DNA of 64,000 nt from Koleobacter methoxysyntrophicus. GTDB lineage: Bacteria; Bacillota; Thermosediminibacteria; Koleobacterales; Koleobacteraceae. This document shows, piece by piece, positions 24,989-34,252 of this stretch; within the stretch, counting starts at the first letter, position 1; every line of letters starts with the position of its first letter. A model generated the notes under the pieces. That model worked only from the letters and a program-made list of their open reading frames with translations. It did no database searches and was not told the DNA's origin. Both the position numbers and the translations under genes were made by a program. Where the stretch lies: the NCBI RefSeq assembly GCF_017301615.1, contig NZ_CP059066.1, positions 248,001 to 312,000 on the forward strand, in the 5' to 3' direction.

Positions 24989-26008
24989 TTATCTATTTCC
25001 ATACATCTTTTCATAGTAATTTTTATATTCACCACTTATTATTTCTTCCCACCATTCTTTGTTATCTAAATACCATTTTATTGTCTTTTTTATTCCGTCT
25101 TCGAATCCTGTTTTTGGTTCCCAACCTAATTCATTCTTTATCTTTGTTGGGTCTATTGCATATCTTAAATCATGTCCTGGCCTGTCCTTTACATAAGTTA
25201 TTAATTTTTCTGACTTTCCCAGTTCCTTAAGTATTGTCTTGACTACTTCTAAATTTGTTCTTTCATTATGGCCGCCTATATTATATACCTCTCCAACTCT
25301 GCCACTATGTATTATTAAGTCAATTGCTAAGCAATGGTCTTCTACATATAACCAGTCCCTTACATTCTTGCCATCACCATATACAGGAAGAGATTGGTCA
25401 TTTAATGCTCTAATTATCATAAGAGGTATTAATTTTTCTGGAAAATGATATGGTCCATAATTATTAGAACATCTTGAAATAGTTACAGGTAATTTATATG
25501 TCCTGTAATATCCAAGAGCTAAAAGATCTGCTGCCGCCTTTGAAGCTGAATATGGTGATGATGTATGTATGGGAGTTTCTTCTGTAAAGAATAGATCGGG
25601 TCTATCAAGTGGTAAATCTCCATATACTTCATCTGTTGAAACTTGGTGGAATCTTTTTACACCAAATTCCCTTGATGCATCCATTAAAACCTGCGTTCCC
25701 ATTACATTAGTCTTTAAAAATATTCCCGGGTCTTCTATTGATCTATCTACATGTGATTCTGCTGCAAAATTTACAACTACATCAAACTTTTCTTCTTCAA
25801 AAAGATTAAATACAAATTCTCTATCTGCTATGTCTCCCTTTACAAATCTAAAGTTTGGATTTTCAAAAGCTTTTTTTAAAGTTGATAAATTTCCTGCATA
25901 AGTTAACTTGTCCAAGCAAACTATTCTATAATCCTTATATTTTTCAAGCATATAGTAAATAAAATTACTTCCTATAAATCCTGCTCCACCAGTTACAAGT
26001 ATATTCAT
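24989..26008 (-). CDS. rfbB: dTDP-glucose 4,6-dehydratase
   Basis: The 339-residue extended short-chain dehydrogenase starts MNILVTGGAGFIGSNFIYYM. It shows NFAAESHVDRSIEDP, VSTDEVYGDLP (the Asp-Glu pair of the dehydratase active site), SPYSASKAAADLL (Y-x3-K) and SRCSNNYGPYHFPEKL. It converts dTDP-glucose to dTDP-4-keto-6-deoxyglucose, the second step of the rhamnose pathway. A GGGGGAT site precedes the ATG. It sits 18 bases after rfbC. Confidence 0.96.
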   Translation of the reverse strand: MNILVTGGAGFIGSNFIYYMLEKYKDYRIVCLDKLTYAGNLSTLKKAFENPNFRFVKGDIADREFVFNLFEEEKFDVVVNFAAESHVDRSIEDPGIFLKTNVMGTQVLMDASREFGVKRFHQVSTDEVYGDLPLDRPDLFFTEETPIHTSSPYSASKAAADLLALGYYRTYKLPVTISRCSNNYGPYHFPEKLIPLMIIRALNDQSLPVYGDGKNVRDWLYVEDHCLAIDLIIHSGRVGEVYNIGGHNERTNLEVVKTILKELGKSEKLITYVKDRPGHDLRYAIDPTKIKNELGWEPKTGFEDGIKKTIKWYLDNKEWWEEIISGEYKNYYEKMYGNR

Positions 26009-26026
26009 AATATTTTATCCCCCTTA

Positions 26027-26578
26027 TCAATATGTAAAATTACAATCGCTATCCTTTAATAAAGGTGCATTTTTATCCTTTTCTGAAAGTATAGGATTAT
26101 CTATTCCCCAATTGACTCCTATTTCAGGGTCATCAAACCTTACACTTCTATCATGTTCTTTAGAATAATATTCATCTACCTTGTATTGAACCTCCACATC
26201 GTCTGTTAAAGTTATAAAACCATGGGCAAATCCCTTTGGTATTAATAGCTGTCTTTTGTTTTCATCAGATAATTCAACAGCAAACCATTTTTTATATGTC
26301 GGAGAACCCTTTCTTAAATCAACAGCAACATCTAATATTTTTCCTCTTGTGCATCTTACAAGCTTTGTCTGTGCCATAGGATTGTTTTGAAAATGTAATC
26401 CTCTAAGTGTTCCCTTTAATGCTGAATAGGAATGATTATCTTGAACAAAGTTTATATCTAATCCAATCTCTTTAAATACCTTATATGAATAGCTTTCCAT
26501 AAACCAACCGCGGTTATCTCCAAAAACCTTAGGTTCTAATATATATACACCATCTAACTCTGTTTTTATAAGATTCAT
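26027..26578 (-). CDS. rfbC: dTDP-4-dehydrorhamnose 3,5-epimerase
   Basis: The 183-residue cupin-fold protein has the family core DNRGWFMESYSYKVF, FVQDNHSYSALKGTLRGLHF (the GLHFQ His is the catalytic base), VRCTRGKILDVAVDLRKGSP and PKGFAHGFITL. It epimerises C3 and C5 of the keto sugar, third step to dTDP-L-rhamnose. AGAGGTGG precedes the ATG. It follows rfbA by 12 bases. Length is normal. Confidence 0.96.
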   Translation of the reverse strand: MNLIKTELDGVYILEPKVFGDNRGWFMESYSYKVFKEIGLDINFVQDNHSYSALKGTLRGLHFQNNPMAQTKLVRCTRGKILDVAVDLRKGSPTYKKWFAVELSDENKRQLLIPKGFAHGFITLTDDVEVQYKVDEYYSKEHDRSVRFDDPEIGVNWGIDNPILSEKDKNAPLLKDSDCNFTY

Positions 26579-26590
26579 TTATTCCACCTC

Positions 26591-27481
26591 TTAATACCTA
26601 ATCTTACCTTCTGCAACATTTTTCAAATGTTTTCCATAAGGTGATTTCCCATATTTTTCAGCTGAAGTTAATAATTCTTCCTTTGAAATCCATCCATTAA
26701 TATATGCTATCTCCTCTGGAGCAGAAATTATTATACCCTGTCTTTTTTGAATTGTTCTAACAAATTCTGATGCTTCAATTAACGATTCTACAGTGCCCAT
26801 ATCAAGCCATGCATAACCACGACCTAAAAGCTTGACATCAAGCTTTCCCATCTCTAAATAAATTCTGTTCAAATCAGTTATCTCAAGCTCTCCCCTTGCA
26901 CTTGGCTTTAATGTTTTTGCATATTTTGCTACATCTTTGTCGTAGAAATATAAACCTGTAACAGCATAGTTTGATTTTGGATTTTTAGGTTTTTCTTCAA
27001 TGGATATTACCCTTCCTTCATCATCAAATTCTACTACACCAAATCTTTCAGGATCATCTACGTAATATCCAAACACAGTAGCTCTACCTTTATTTCCTGA
27101 AGCTTCTCTTAATAATTTTGTTAAACTATGACCATAGAAAATATTATCTCCTAAAATCATTGCACAATCATCATTACCAATAAAGTCTTCACCTATTATG
27201 AAAGCTTGGGCTAGTCCATCTGGTGATGGCTGTTCTGCATAACTTAAATTAATTCCAAATTTACTTCCATCACCTAAAAGTTCTTTAAATCTTGGTAAAT
27301 CCTGTGGTGTTGAAATAATGAGTATATCCCTTATTCCTGCAAGCATTAGCGTGGATAATGGATAGTATATCATTGGTTTGTCGTAAATTGGTAATAGTTG
27401 TTTACTTGTAACCAATGTCAATGGATATAAACGTGTTCCAGAACCCCCTGCTAAAATAATTCCTTTTAATTTATTCGTCAT
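26591..27481 (-). CDS. rfbA: Glucose-1-phosphate thymidylyltransferase
   Basis: The 296-residue nucleotidyltransferase begins [20 protein letters not shown] (nucleotide loop) and contains [29 protein letters not shown] and [15 protein letters not shown]. It makes dTDP-glucose, the first step to dTDP-rhamnose. I chose ATG 27481 because GGAAGGTG lies about six bases upstream; the open frame also reaches GTG 27490. It leads the compact rfbACBD set. The 160 bases upstream (27482-27647) hold no gene. Confidence 0.95.
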   Translation of the reverse strand: MTNKLKGIILAGGSGTRLYPLTLVTSKQLLPIYDKPMIYYPLSTLMLAGIRDILIISTPQDLPRFKELLGDGSKFGINLSYAEQPSPDGLAQAFIIGEDFIGNDDCAMILGDNIFYGHSLTKLLREASGNKGRATVFGYYVDDPERFGVVEFDDEGRVISIEEKPKNPKSNYAVTGLYFYDKDVAKYAKTLKPSARGELEITDLNRIYLEMGKLDVKLLGRGYAWLDMGTVESLIEASEFVRTIQKRQGIIISAPEEIAYINGWISKEELLTSAEKYGKSPYGKHLKNVAEGKIRY

Positions 27482-27647
27482 ATCTAGCACCTTCCTATTG
27501 ATATTTATTACAAAACTAACAATTGATTCTACAGTAGAAAGTTTTGAAGCTTTCTTTTGAATCTTTATATAGTGTATACTCAGAAGGTTGACACCTATAT
27601 ATAGTGGTGCAAAGACAATAAAATAGGTTTTTACAGTAGAATCACAA

Positions 27648-28922
27648 TTATCCTCTTGAAACTTTTGTAGATATCATTCTGCTTTTTACTTCTGATTTTT
27701 TTGCAAACGATATTTTAGATAGTACTGCCATTATAGCTAGGATAAAAAAGGACTCCCACACTAGAATCTTATTATGGTCAAAACCAAAAAAACCCGTTGT
27801 CAAAATAGACATATTTATATAGTTTAATATTTTAACATAAATATTCTTACTCTTCATCGATATTAAATAAAGTATATATGAAAAACTAGAAATCAACATA
27901 GTACCCAAAAAGGTCCCTAAATATCCTAAATTCATATATATAGACCCAAACATCGTATAAACATTTGTTGCTTTGTCGCCCGAGATCAGAACATAATTAT
28001 GGATAATATTTACATATTTTTGTCCCGTAAGCTTTGCCCAAATATTATATGGAATCATAAAGAAGTATCTAATATCATTTGTCATTAAAGATTGATTTTC
28101 TAATAAAACATCTAACCCTAATATTGATGATGTTAGATAAAAATAAAAATATTTGGCTAAGAATAGAAAAAAACTGTAAGATAATACATTTTTAAAACCA
28201 ATTTGAGAGCCTATACTAATGATATAGACAATACTAAACATCCCAAATAAGCTAATAATTAAGCATATTATTTTCATAATAGTTATCTTTATTTTACCTT
28301 CTAAATATAATAAATAGAACGTCCCTAACAAAAACCAGATTAATGGATATTTTACTTGATATATAATCATTAAACCCAAATAACTAAGTAAAATAATAAT
28401 ATTTTTTTTTCTTTTAGTAACTGTCCAATCGTATATAAGATAAAAAGAAGTAAAATAAGAAACTACCCTTATATGAGCAACTATACCAGTACCATACCAC
28501 GATGAAAATTCTTTTGAACTTATCTGCCCAAATCCATATGACAAGAGAAATTGAAGTAATTTAAAAGAACTCAAAATTATAGACAATAAAGCAATCATAA
28601 AACAAACTCTATATAGATAAGTATAATTTTGGACAAAAGCATACTCTAGTTTTACTGAGTTCCCTTTTGTAAATATAAAATTAATAATTTGGCCAATTAA
28701 AAAGAAAACTAAAACATTGACCAAAACGAAAAAAATTGTTTTAGTGCCTATAACTCTATATCCCAAACTAGAAGCAAAAACGATATTAACGAATAAGGCA
28801 ATAAATAATGGCATCATCAAAACTGTTGATGGTGTCAAGATCTTTTTAAATGTTTTCTTCTCAATAAAAAGAATAAGGAATGATGCAAATATAATTAGTG
28901 TTATAATAATCATACTACTCAT
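27648..28922 (-). CDS. Wzy-like O-antigen/polysaccharide polymerase (candidate)
   Basis: The 424-residue protein has about 11-12 hydrophobic segments and a larger polar loop (about residues 255-310, including [20 protein letters not shown]), the layout of Wzy polymerases, which vary greatly in sequence. The assignment is from topology and position: it overlaps the upstream glycosyltransferase gene by 4 bases (ATGA) and is in a locus with flippase and Wzz genes but no second polymerase except the O-antigen-ligase-type protein at 43146. It would join repeat units outside the membrane. Confidence 0.6.
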   Translation of the reverse strand: MSSMIIITLIIFASFLILFIEKKTFKKILTPSTVLMMPLFIALFVNIVFASSLGYRVIGTKTIFFVLVNVLVFFLIGQIINFIFTKGNSVKLEYAFVQNYTYLYRVCFMIALLSIILSSFKLLQFLLSYGFGQISSKEFSSWYGTGIVAHIRVVSYFTSFYLIYDWTVTKRKKNIIILLSYLGLMIIYQVKYPLIWFLLGTFYLLYLEGKIKITIMKIICLIISLFGMFSIVYIISIGSQIGFKNVLSYSFFLFLAKYFYFYLTSSILGLDVLLENQSLMTNDIRYFFMIPYNIWAKLTGQKYVNIIHNYVLISGDKATNVYTMFGSIYMNLGYLGTFLGTMLISSFSYILYLISMKSKNIYVKILNYINMSILTTGFFGFDHNKILVWESFFILAIMAVLSKISFAKKSEVKSRMISTKVSRG

Positions 28923-29959
28923 AGACTCTTCACTTCCTGACGTATTCGTTCAACAATATCTTTAGTAACGGAGTCACACTCATTACTATATTTTCGGATT
29001 ATGCTTATTGCTTTCAACGCTTGTTGATTATTTAATTTCTTTCTTTTAAATAAATAAAATATATACATAAAATATCCTTCGCGCCAAATGTACCAATACA
29101 CTTTGTTATAATGACTTTTTAAGTTAACAAACCTATTTACATAATGTATACAACTCTTAAATATACTATTTTTGTCAAAGAAGTTGTTTGTAGAAGCACT
29201 TACTTTATGATAAACCACAGATGAAGGAATACAGAACATTTTTACACCAGCTTTTTTCATTCTAAGACTAAAGTCCCAGTCTTCTTCGCCAAAGAAAAAT
29301 CTTTCTGTTAACGCACCATATTTTTTGATTATGTTAACATCAACTAATAATGCACAGCCAGTTACTAATCCGACTTCAAAGTTCTTAGCTGGACATTTTT
29401 TTTCATCTTCTTTTCCAAAATAATATTTCCTAACACCTAAAAAACTAATTTCTCCACCACAATTCCATATTAAATCTGGCTTATCATAATAACATATCTT
29501 TGTCGTAGCTACCTTGATTTCGGGATTTTTTTCTACCTCTTTCATCAAATTTTTTAAACTATTTTCTTCTAATGTAGTATCGTTATTGAGTAAAAAAATA
29601 TATCTTACACTGCCAGTTTGAAGAACATATTTTATTCCTACATTATTTCCCTTGGCAAATCCTAAATTTTCTCCATTTAAAATTATAGTTATTTTTGTTT
29701 TCTTAGGATCTTTGGGGGAAATACTATAATTATTTGTTTCAATGGAGCTACGCTCATACTCAATATATTCAAGTCTATCATCGGAATAATTTTCTCTTAT
29801 CCATTGTTTTATTCTTTCTACAGAGCCATCAGTCGAACCATTGTCTAATAGTATTATTTCAAAATTTTTATAACTTTGTTTCAATAATGATGAAAGGCAC
29901 TCTAATGTATCTTTCCAATTATTCCAATTTAAAACTATAACAGCTAATTCACTCTTCAT
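28919..29959 (-). CDS. GT2 glycosyltransferase (rhamnosyltransferase-like)
   Basis: The 346-residue protein starts LAVIVLNWNNWKDTLECLSS then EIILLDNGSTDGSVERI. GT2 hallmarks include the N-x-G-F-AKGNN motif (NGENLGFAKGNNVGIKYVLQ), YIFLLNNDTTLEENSLKNL (the D-x-D-like NND) and FFFGEEDWDFSLRMKKAG (ED catalytic region). This version is common among rhamnosyl- and related transferases. It adds one sugar to the lipid-linked repeat unit at the cytoplasmic face. GGAGAAG precedes the ATG, and its end overlaps the Wzy candidate. Confidence 0.85.
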   Translation of the reverse strand: MKSELAVIVLNWNNWKDTLECLSSLLKQSYKNFEIILLDNGSTDGSVERIKQWIRENYSDDRLEYIEYERSSIETNNYSISPKDPKKTKITIILNGENLGFAKGNNVGIKYVLQTGSVRYIFLLNNDTTLEENSLKNLMKEVEKNPEIKVATTKICYYDKPDLIWNCGGEISFLGVRKYYFGKEDEKKCPAKNFEVGLVTGCALLVDVNIIKKYGALTERFFFGEEDWDFSLRMKKAGVKMFCIPSSVVYHKVSASTNNFFDKNSIFKSCIHYVNRFVNLKSHYNKVYWYIWREGYFMYIFYLFKRKKLNNQQALKAISIIRKYSNECDSVTKDIVERIRQEVKSL

Positions 29960-30073
29960 GATGTGCTTCTCCTTAGTAACATTTTTTTATAAAAACTAAT
30001 CAGTGTAAATAATATCCATGAATCTTACCTATAGATATAAATAATCAACATCTAAATCTTATCTTTAAATAGT

Positions 30074-31105
30074 CTAGCTGCCTATAGTATCATATAAATC
30101 AATATATCGAATAATATAATCAGATTGTTCCTTTTGATTATAGTCATAGCAATCTTTCGAAATAACATACTTAATTTTTTTTTCAAAATCTTCTATATTT
30201 CTTGATTTAAAAATGACTGTTCCTTTAGCTCTTTCACATACATCTGAGGCAATCGCTGGAACACCACATGAAATTGCCTCAGCTACCGATATCCCAAAAC
30301 TATCTGTTGATGTAGGTCTAACAAAAACATCAGCGTATCTGAACAATGAAACTAAAGAAATATTCTTATTATATATTAAAAATCTATCCTCAATGCTATA
30401 TGCTTTTATCATTTCAAGACACTTCTCAAAATAAACTTTATCTTCAATTATAGGAACGCAAAAAATGAAATTTATTTCAGGAATTCTTGCGCAAACTTCT
30501 ATGCACATATCCAGTCCATATACATCAACGTTATTTTCGTCAAGATATAATTTATATGCATTAGCTACAACAACCTTTTCCGAGTTATTGATAAATTTCA
30601 TTAGCTCATCTGGTAGCTTTTCATTTAATTCTGATTCTGATGGAGGTAAATATGTGTTGAGAACAATAATTTTAGAATCAATTACTTTATATTGAATCAG
30701 TTTTACCCTTATCGTTTCAGAAGGTGCTATAAACACATCAATAAATTTTTTCCCAATATTAAAAAAAAATCTTTGCATTACCGAGAATTCTTCTGGCCTA
30801 AAACTATGAATTGTAGAAATTACACGTCCCCCCATCAGCTTACTTAATAACGATAAAACTGCAACTTCTATCCAATTATTTAACTGATAATGCAAAATAT
30901 TCTTCCTAGAAGATTTTATACAATTCAAAAAATTTCTAACGTATAATTTAAAGCTTAATCTACCACTATTTTTCTGAGGCCTAAGGTTAACAAATGTGTT
31001 ATCTACTCCTATCTCATCTAGTAATAATTTTAACCTCTTTGTATGTATGGTAACCCCGCCAACAGGCGGGGGCAAGGTTCCAGCAATAACAATTTTTTTT
31101 ATCAT
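30074..31105 (-). CDS. GT4-type glycosyltransferase
   Basis: The 343-residue protein starts IVIAGTLPPPVGGVTIHTKR (donor/acceptor loop of the GT-B fold). It contains RVISTIHSFRPEEFSV and, near the C-terminus, LFRYADVFVRPTSTDSFGIS then VAEAISCGVPAIASDVCE, the E-x7-E region of GT4 enzymes. It should transfer a sugar during repeat-unit assembly. Its ribosome site is weak. The 114 bases to the next gene (28919-29959) hold nothing recognisable. Acceptor and donor are unknown. Confidence 0.85.
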   Translation of the reverse strand: MIKKIVIAGTLPPPVGGVTIHTKRLKLLLDEIGVDNTFVNLRPQKNSGRLSFKLYVRNFLNCIKSSRKNILHYQLNNWIEVAVLSLLSKLMGGRVISTIHSFRPEEFSVMQRFFFNIGKKFIDVFIAPSETIRVKLIQYKVIDSKIIVLNTYLPPSESELNEKLPDELMKFINNSEKVVVANAYKLYLDENNVDVYGLDMCIEVCARIPEINFIFCVPIIEDKVYFEKCLEMIKAYSIEDRFLIYNKNISLVSLFRYADVFVRPTSTDSFGISVAEAISCGVPAIASDVCERAKGTVIFKSRNIEDFEKKIKYVISKDCYDYNQKEQSDYIIRYIDLYDTIGS

Positions 31106-31170
31106 ATTTTCGTCAACCCCTCAACAGATATGTTTTTTAGTATTTGGTAGATAATAACATCCTTTATAAT

Positions 31171-33288
31171 TTATTTACTCTGTTTGATGCTACCGATTAA
31201 AAATCTATGACTTACAAAAGCATCTTGGATTATTGTATTATCAATTTTTCCCTTTAAAACCTTGGCAATGTACTCGTACTCATTCTTTATCCCTTTATCT
31301 TGTCTAAGTTTCATCTTTGTTTTCTTTATGCTTCCGTATTGACTTATCTTGATATAATTATCCATTTCGTACACCATACCGTTAGAAAATACTCTTAGCT
31401 GTTCTTTAGGATATTTTTTTGAACCCATAGATGTATATAGGATATTACCGATAGCTCCTGACGAGAATTTTAAGGTAATAATCGCGTTATCTTTTTTAGG
31501 AAAAGCATCATTTTGAGCAAATGTAATGTTTAAAGATTCGAGATTACTTCCATCTAAATACTGTATAACATCAATGAAATGGATTGCTTCTCCAATTATT
31601 CTACCACCACCAATTTTTTCATCTTGTGTCCAATGATCTTCTGGTATAAATCCAGCATTAACAATATAGTCATAAACTGCAGGTATTTTATCAGTAGATA
31701 GCTCTTTTTTAATTTTCTTTATAAGAGGTGCATGTCTTCTATTTAATCCTATGAATAATTCTCCCTTTGATGATTTATAAGTAGATTCAATTTTTTCAAG
31801 TTCTTCTATAGTTAAACACATAGGTTTTTCGCAATAAACATGTTTCCCTGCTTCTAGGGCTTCAATGATAAATTTTGCATGTGTATTATGTGGAGTTGAA
31901 ATAACAATTAAGTCAATATCTTTATCCATTATTAAATCTTTATAATTATTTGTGGTATAACCAAATTGGAACATTTCTTGTGTTTGGGCAATACCAACTC
32001 CGCCAGTTGTTGCTAAGCCTTTAAAATGATACAAGCCTGTACCTTTCATGATCGGTAGAAGAGTGTTCTTAGCAAAATTTCCAGCACCAATTAACCCAAT
32101 TGAAATTTTATCTTTTTCTATTTTTGATTTAACTTGCTTGTTAAAAATTTTGTTTACCCATTTTTCTCCATTCTGTGAATATCTTAATAATATCCCAAAA
32201 TATTTTTCATTATTTTTGTTAGTAGTAATAATTTCATAGGCTGTCTCTGCTCTATCAAAATCAATCTCGTGGGTAATCAAGTCAGAAAAATCTACTCGGT
32301 TTTCTGCAATTAACCGAATAAACTCTTCAAGATTACGACCTTCAGTAAATCTAACATATCCGATTGGATAATCAATTCCTCTTTCTTCATAGTTTGAGTC
32401 ATATCGTCCGGGTCCATAGGATCTAGCTATTGTAAAGGTTAATTCTTTTTCATAATATAAACGTCGGTCGATTTTCATCTGCGTAACACCAATCATACAA
32501 ATAATTCCACGATCTCTTACAATTGCAGCTGCTAAATCCATGGGGTCATTACTATTTGCTGCAGCTGTTATAATTACTTTATCTACACCTCGTCCTTTTG
32601 TTAATGACTTAGTAATATCTTCAGCATTTTCATCACTGACCAAAATAAATGATCTCAAATTTGTTCCACTCAAAGATTTATTTTTAATATCGTAGCCAAT
32701 AACATCACAACCATAGGCCTCTAAAATCCGTGCAGTTATATGACCTAATAGCCCTAATCCAATTACTGCTACAATTTCACCTGGTTCAACCTTTGCTTGA
32801 TGGATTCCTTGTAAAGCAATTCCACCTAATGCACATAATGCACATTGACGATAATCTTTAATTTCATTAGGAATTTTAACAATCAGATTTTTATTAACTC
32901 TATTAATTTCACTATGAAATGCTTGTCCAGCCATAGCTACTAGGTCTCCAACTTCAACTTCAGTAACGCCTCTTCCGCACTCAATAACTTTTCCTACGCC
33001 AGAATATCCCAAAGGCATTGGTTCTTTTAGTCTAGTAAAAGCAGCATCTATAGTTGTTAATATACCATCAGTAGACATTTTTTCCAAAACTTTTCTAACT
33101 TGATCAGGTCTCTCCTTTGCTTTTTGAATTAAGTTTTTACTCCCAAATGCGATCAATCCTCGTTCAGTTCCAGCACTAACTGCAGAATATAATGTTTCAA
33201 CAATAACATGGTTATCTTTTACTCTTGGTATTGGAGTATCTATTAACTTTACAGAACCATCATTAACCATTAAAAATAGCTGTTTCAC
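31171..33288 (-). CDS. Bi-domain oxidoreductase (zinc-type dehydrogenase plus Gfo/Idh/MocA)
   Basis: The 705-residue protein is a fusion. Residues 1-360 form a medium-chain alcohol-dehydrogenase-like domain (SAVSAGTERGLIAFGSKN, GYSGVGKVIECGRG, VAVIGLGLLGHITARILEAY). Residues 395-705 form a Gfo/Idh/MocA domain (IGLIGAGNFAKNTLLPIM, DLIVISTPHNTHAKFIIEAL, HVYCEKPMCL with EKP). Such fusions are usual in polysaccharide loci next to heparinase-like genes and are thought to modify a nucleotide sugar, though the exact step is unknown. GTG start with GAGGAGGTGG upstream. It was probably once adjacent to an intact heparinase gene whose scrap lies at 33898-34168. Confidence 0.85.
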   Translation of the reverse strand: MKQLFLMVNDGSVKLIDTPIPRVKDNHVIVETLYSAVSAGTERGLIAFGSKNLIQKAKERPDQVRKVLEKMSTDGILTTIDAAFTRLKEPMPLGYSGVGKVIECGRGVTEVEVGDLVAMAGQAFHSEINRVNKNLIVKIPNEIKDYRQCALCALGGIALQGIHQAKVEPGEIVAVIGLGLLGHITARILEAYGCDVIGYDIKNKSLSGTNLRSFILVSDENAEDITKSLTKGRGVDKVIITAAANSNDPMDLAAAIVRDRGIICMIGVTQMKIDRRLYYEKELTFTIARSYGPGRYDSNYEERGIDYPIGYVRFTEGRNLEEFIRLIAENRVDFSDLITHEIDFDRAETAYEIITTNKNNEKYFGILLRYSQNGEKWVNKIFNKQVKSKIEKDKISIGLIGAGNFAKNTLLPIMKGTGLYHFKGLATTGGVGIAQTQEMFQFGYTTNNYKDLIMDKDIDLIVISTPHNTHAKFIIEALEAGKHVYCEKPMCLTIEELEKIESTYKSSKGELFIGLNRRHAPLIKKIKKELSTDKIPAVYDYIVNAGFIPEDHWTQDEKIGGGRIIGEAIHFIDVIQYLDGSNLESLNITFAQNDAFPKKDNAIITLKFSSGAIGNILYTSMGSKKYPKEQLRVFSNGMVYEMDNYIKISQYGSIKKTKMKLRQDKGIKNEYEYIAKVLKGKIDNTIIQDAFVSHRFLIGSIKQSK

Positions 33289-33420
33289 ACTTCCACCTCC
33301 TCATTTCTATCCGTATTCCCAAAAATATTATTTGCCACTTCTTTCACTACTAGTTTCATGTATATTGGGTAAATAGCCTTTATTCCTGGAACCTAATCTA
33401 TAATTCTCTTCATAGCTCTA
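33285..33420 (-). pseudogene. Short gene scrap upstream of the bi-domain oxidoreductase
   Basis: One minus-strand frame reads MFRAMKRIID, a TAG, then VPGIKAIYPIYMKLVVKEVA and ends overlapping the oxidoreductase GTG. The frame coupling suggests the tail of a former upstream gene. I cannot name it. The remainder of 33289-33430 shows nothing. Confidence 0.25.
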
Positions 33421-33430
33421 AACATGTTTC

Positions 33431-33718
33431 TCAATAGTTTACTAAGTAGTTGAAGTAGAAGTTATCGATTAGTTCATCATCGGAATAGTTCTTTAGGTGT
33501 TTTATGTATTCTAGGGATAAGGCTATGTTTACTGGAAAGTTTGGTCTCCCGGTATCGCTGTAGAGTACTGAAAAGGGCTTTTCATCTATGTTGCAGAATA
33601 CGTATTTATAGAATATGGGAGCCCATGATTTGTCTAATTTGGCGTTTATCCTAGGGTTCATCCAGTTGGTGCTTTCGAATAGTGATTTTTGAAGATGGTT
33701 AACGTTTTCCCTGAACAT
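33431..33718 (-). pseudogene. N-terminal fragment of an IS1182-type transposase
   Basis: The 95-residue frame contains NWMNPRINAKLDKSWAPIFY then KYVFCNIDEKPFSVLYSD, GRPNFPVNIALSLEYIKHL and DDELIDNFYFNYLVNY. These are the first 95 residues of IS1182/DUF772-type transposases (normally about 450-550). The catalytic domain is absent, so it is inactive. It interrupts the polysaccharide locus between two other gene scraps. Confidence 0.65.
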
Positions 33719-33897
33719 CTCTTACACCTCATTCTTCATGATTTTGGGCCTATTTGTTTTGTTTGACCTTGTCTCTTTTTATTATACTATGAATCATGAT
33801 TATATTGTAACTTTTATTGCTTTTTCTTTAGTTTTTGCTTTTTGAGTTTTATCTGGTTAAATATGGATGAGGAAAAAGGGGGGTTTTTACAGCAGAA

Positions 33898-34168
33898 TCA
33901 GTATTTAAATAGTTTAAATAAATCAAGATCTTTTGCGTTAAATAAAAATTTATTTCTATTTTCCTTTACAAATTTAGATAAACCTTCCTTTGATTTAACC
34001 CTATACTCAATTATTTTGACCATAAGGTCTTTGTCGGAAAAATTATTTATAGGAAACTTTTTTCAATAACATAATACCTGTTTTTCTTTTTAATTCATAA
34101 CTTATCCTAAAAGCAAACCAGGATAATCCCATTTTGTTAATAATTTTAACTACATCAGTTATTTTCAT
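33898..34168 (-). pseudogene. Frameshifted N-terminal fragment of a heparinase-II/III-like protein
   Basis: From ATG 34168 the minus strand reads MKITDVVKIINKMGLSWFAF then RISYELKRKTGIMLLKK, then a stop. A second frame overlapping this point continues KKFPINNFSDKDLMVKIIEY and stops at 33898. The motif (helix, L-x-W, R-x-x-YE-x-KRK-x-G) is the usual start of bacterial heparinase/alginate-lyase-like proteins of polysaccharide loci. The gene is truncated as well as frameshifted. An intact relative of the family lies at 36194-38047. Confidence 0.5.
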
Positions 34169-34252
34169 AGTTCAACACCTATCATTATAATATATTCTCT
34201 AACGCTTAATTTTAAAGTTATATAATGTCTATTTTAATTTTACCTATTTCTC

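Noticed and set aside
27560-27620. Hairpin CACC-TATATATAGT-GGTG before rfbA
   Set aside because: The stem is only four bases with an AT-rich loop; this is within what AT-rich spacer DNA shows by chance.
33842-34069. Plus-strand 75-residue open frame
   Set aside because: The minus strand of the same DNA encodes the frameshifted heparinase-like fragment; the plus frame is a shadow.
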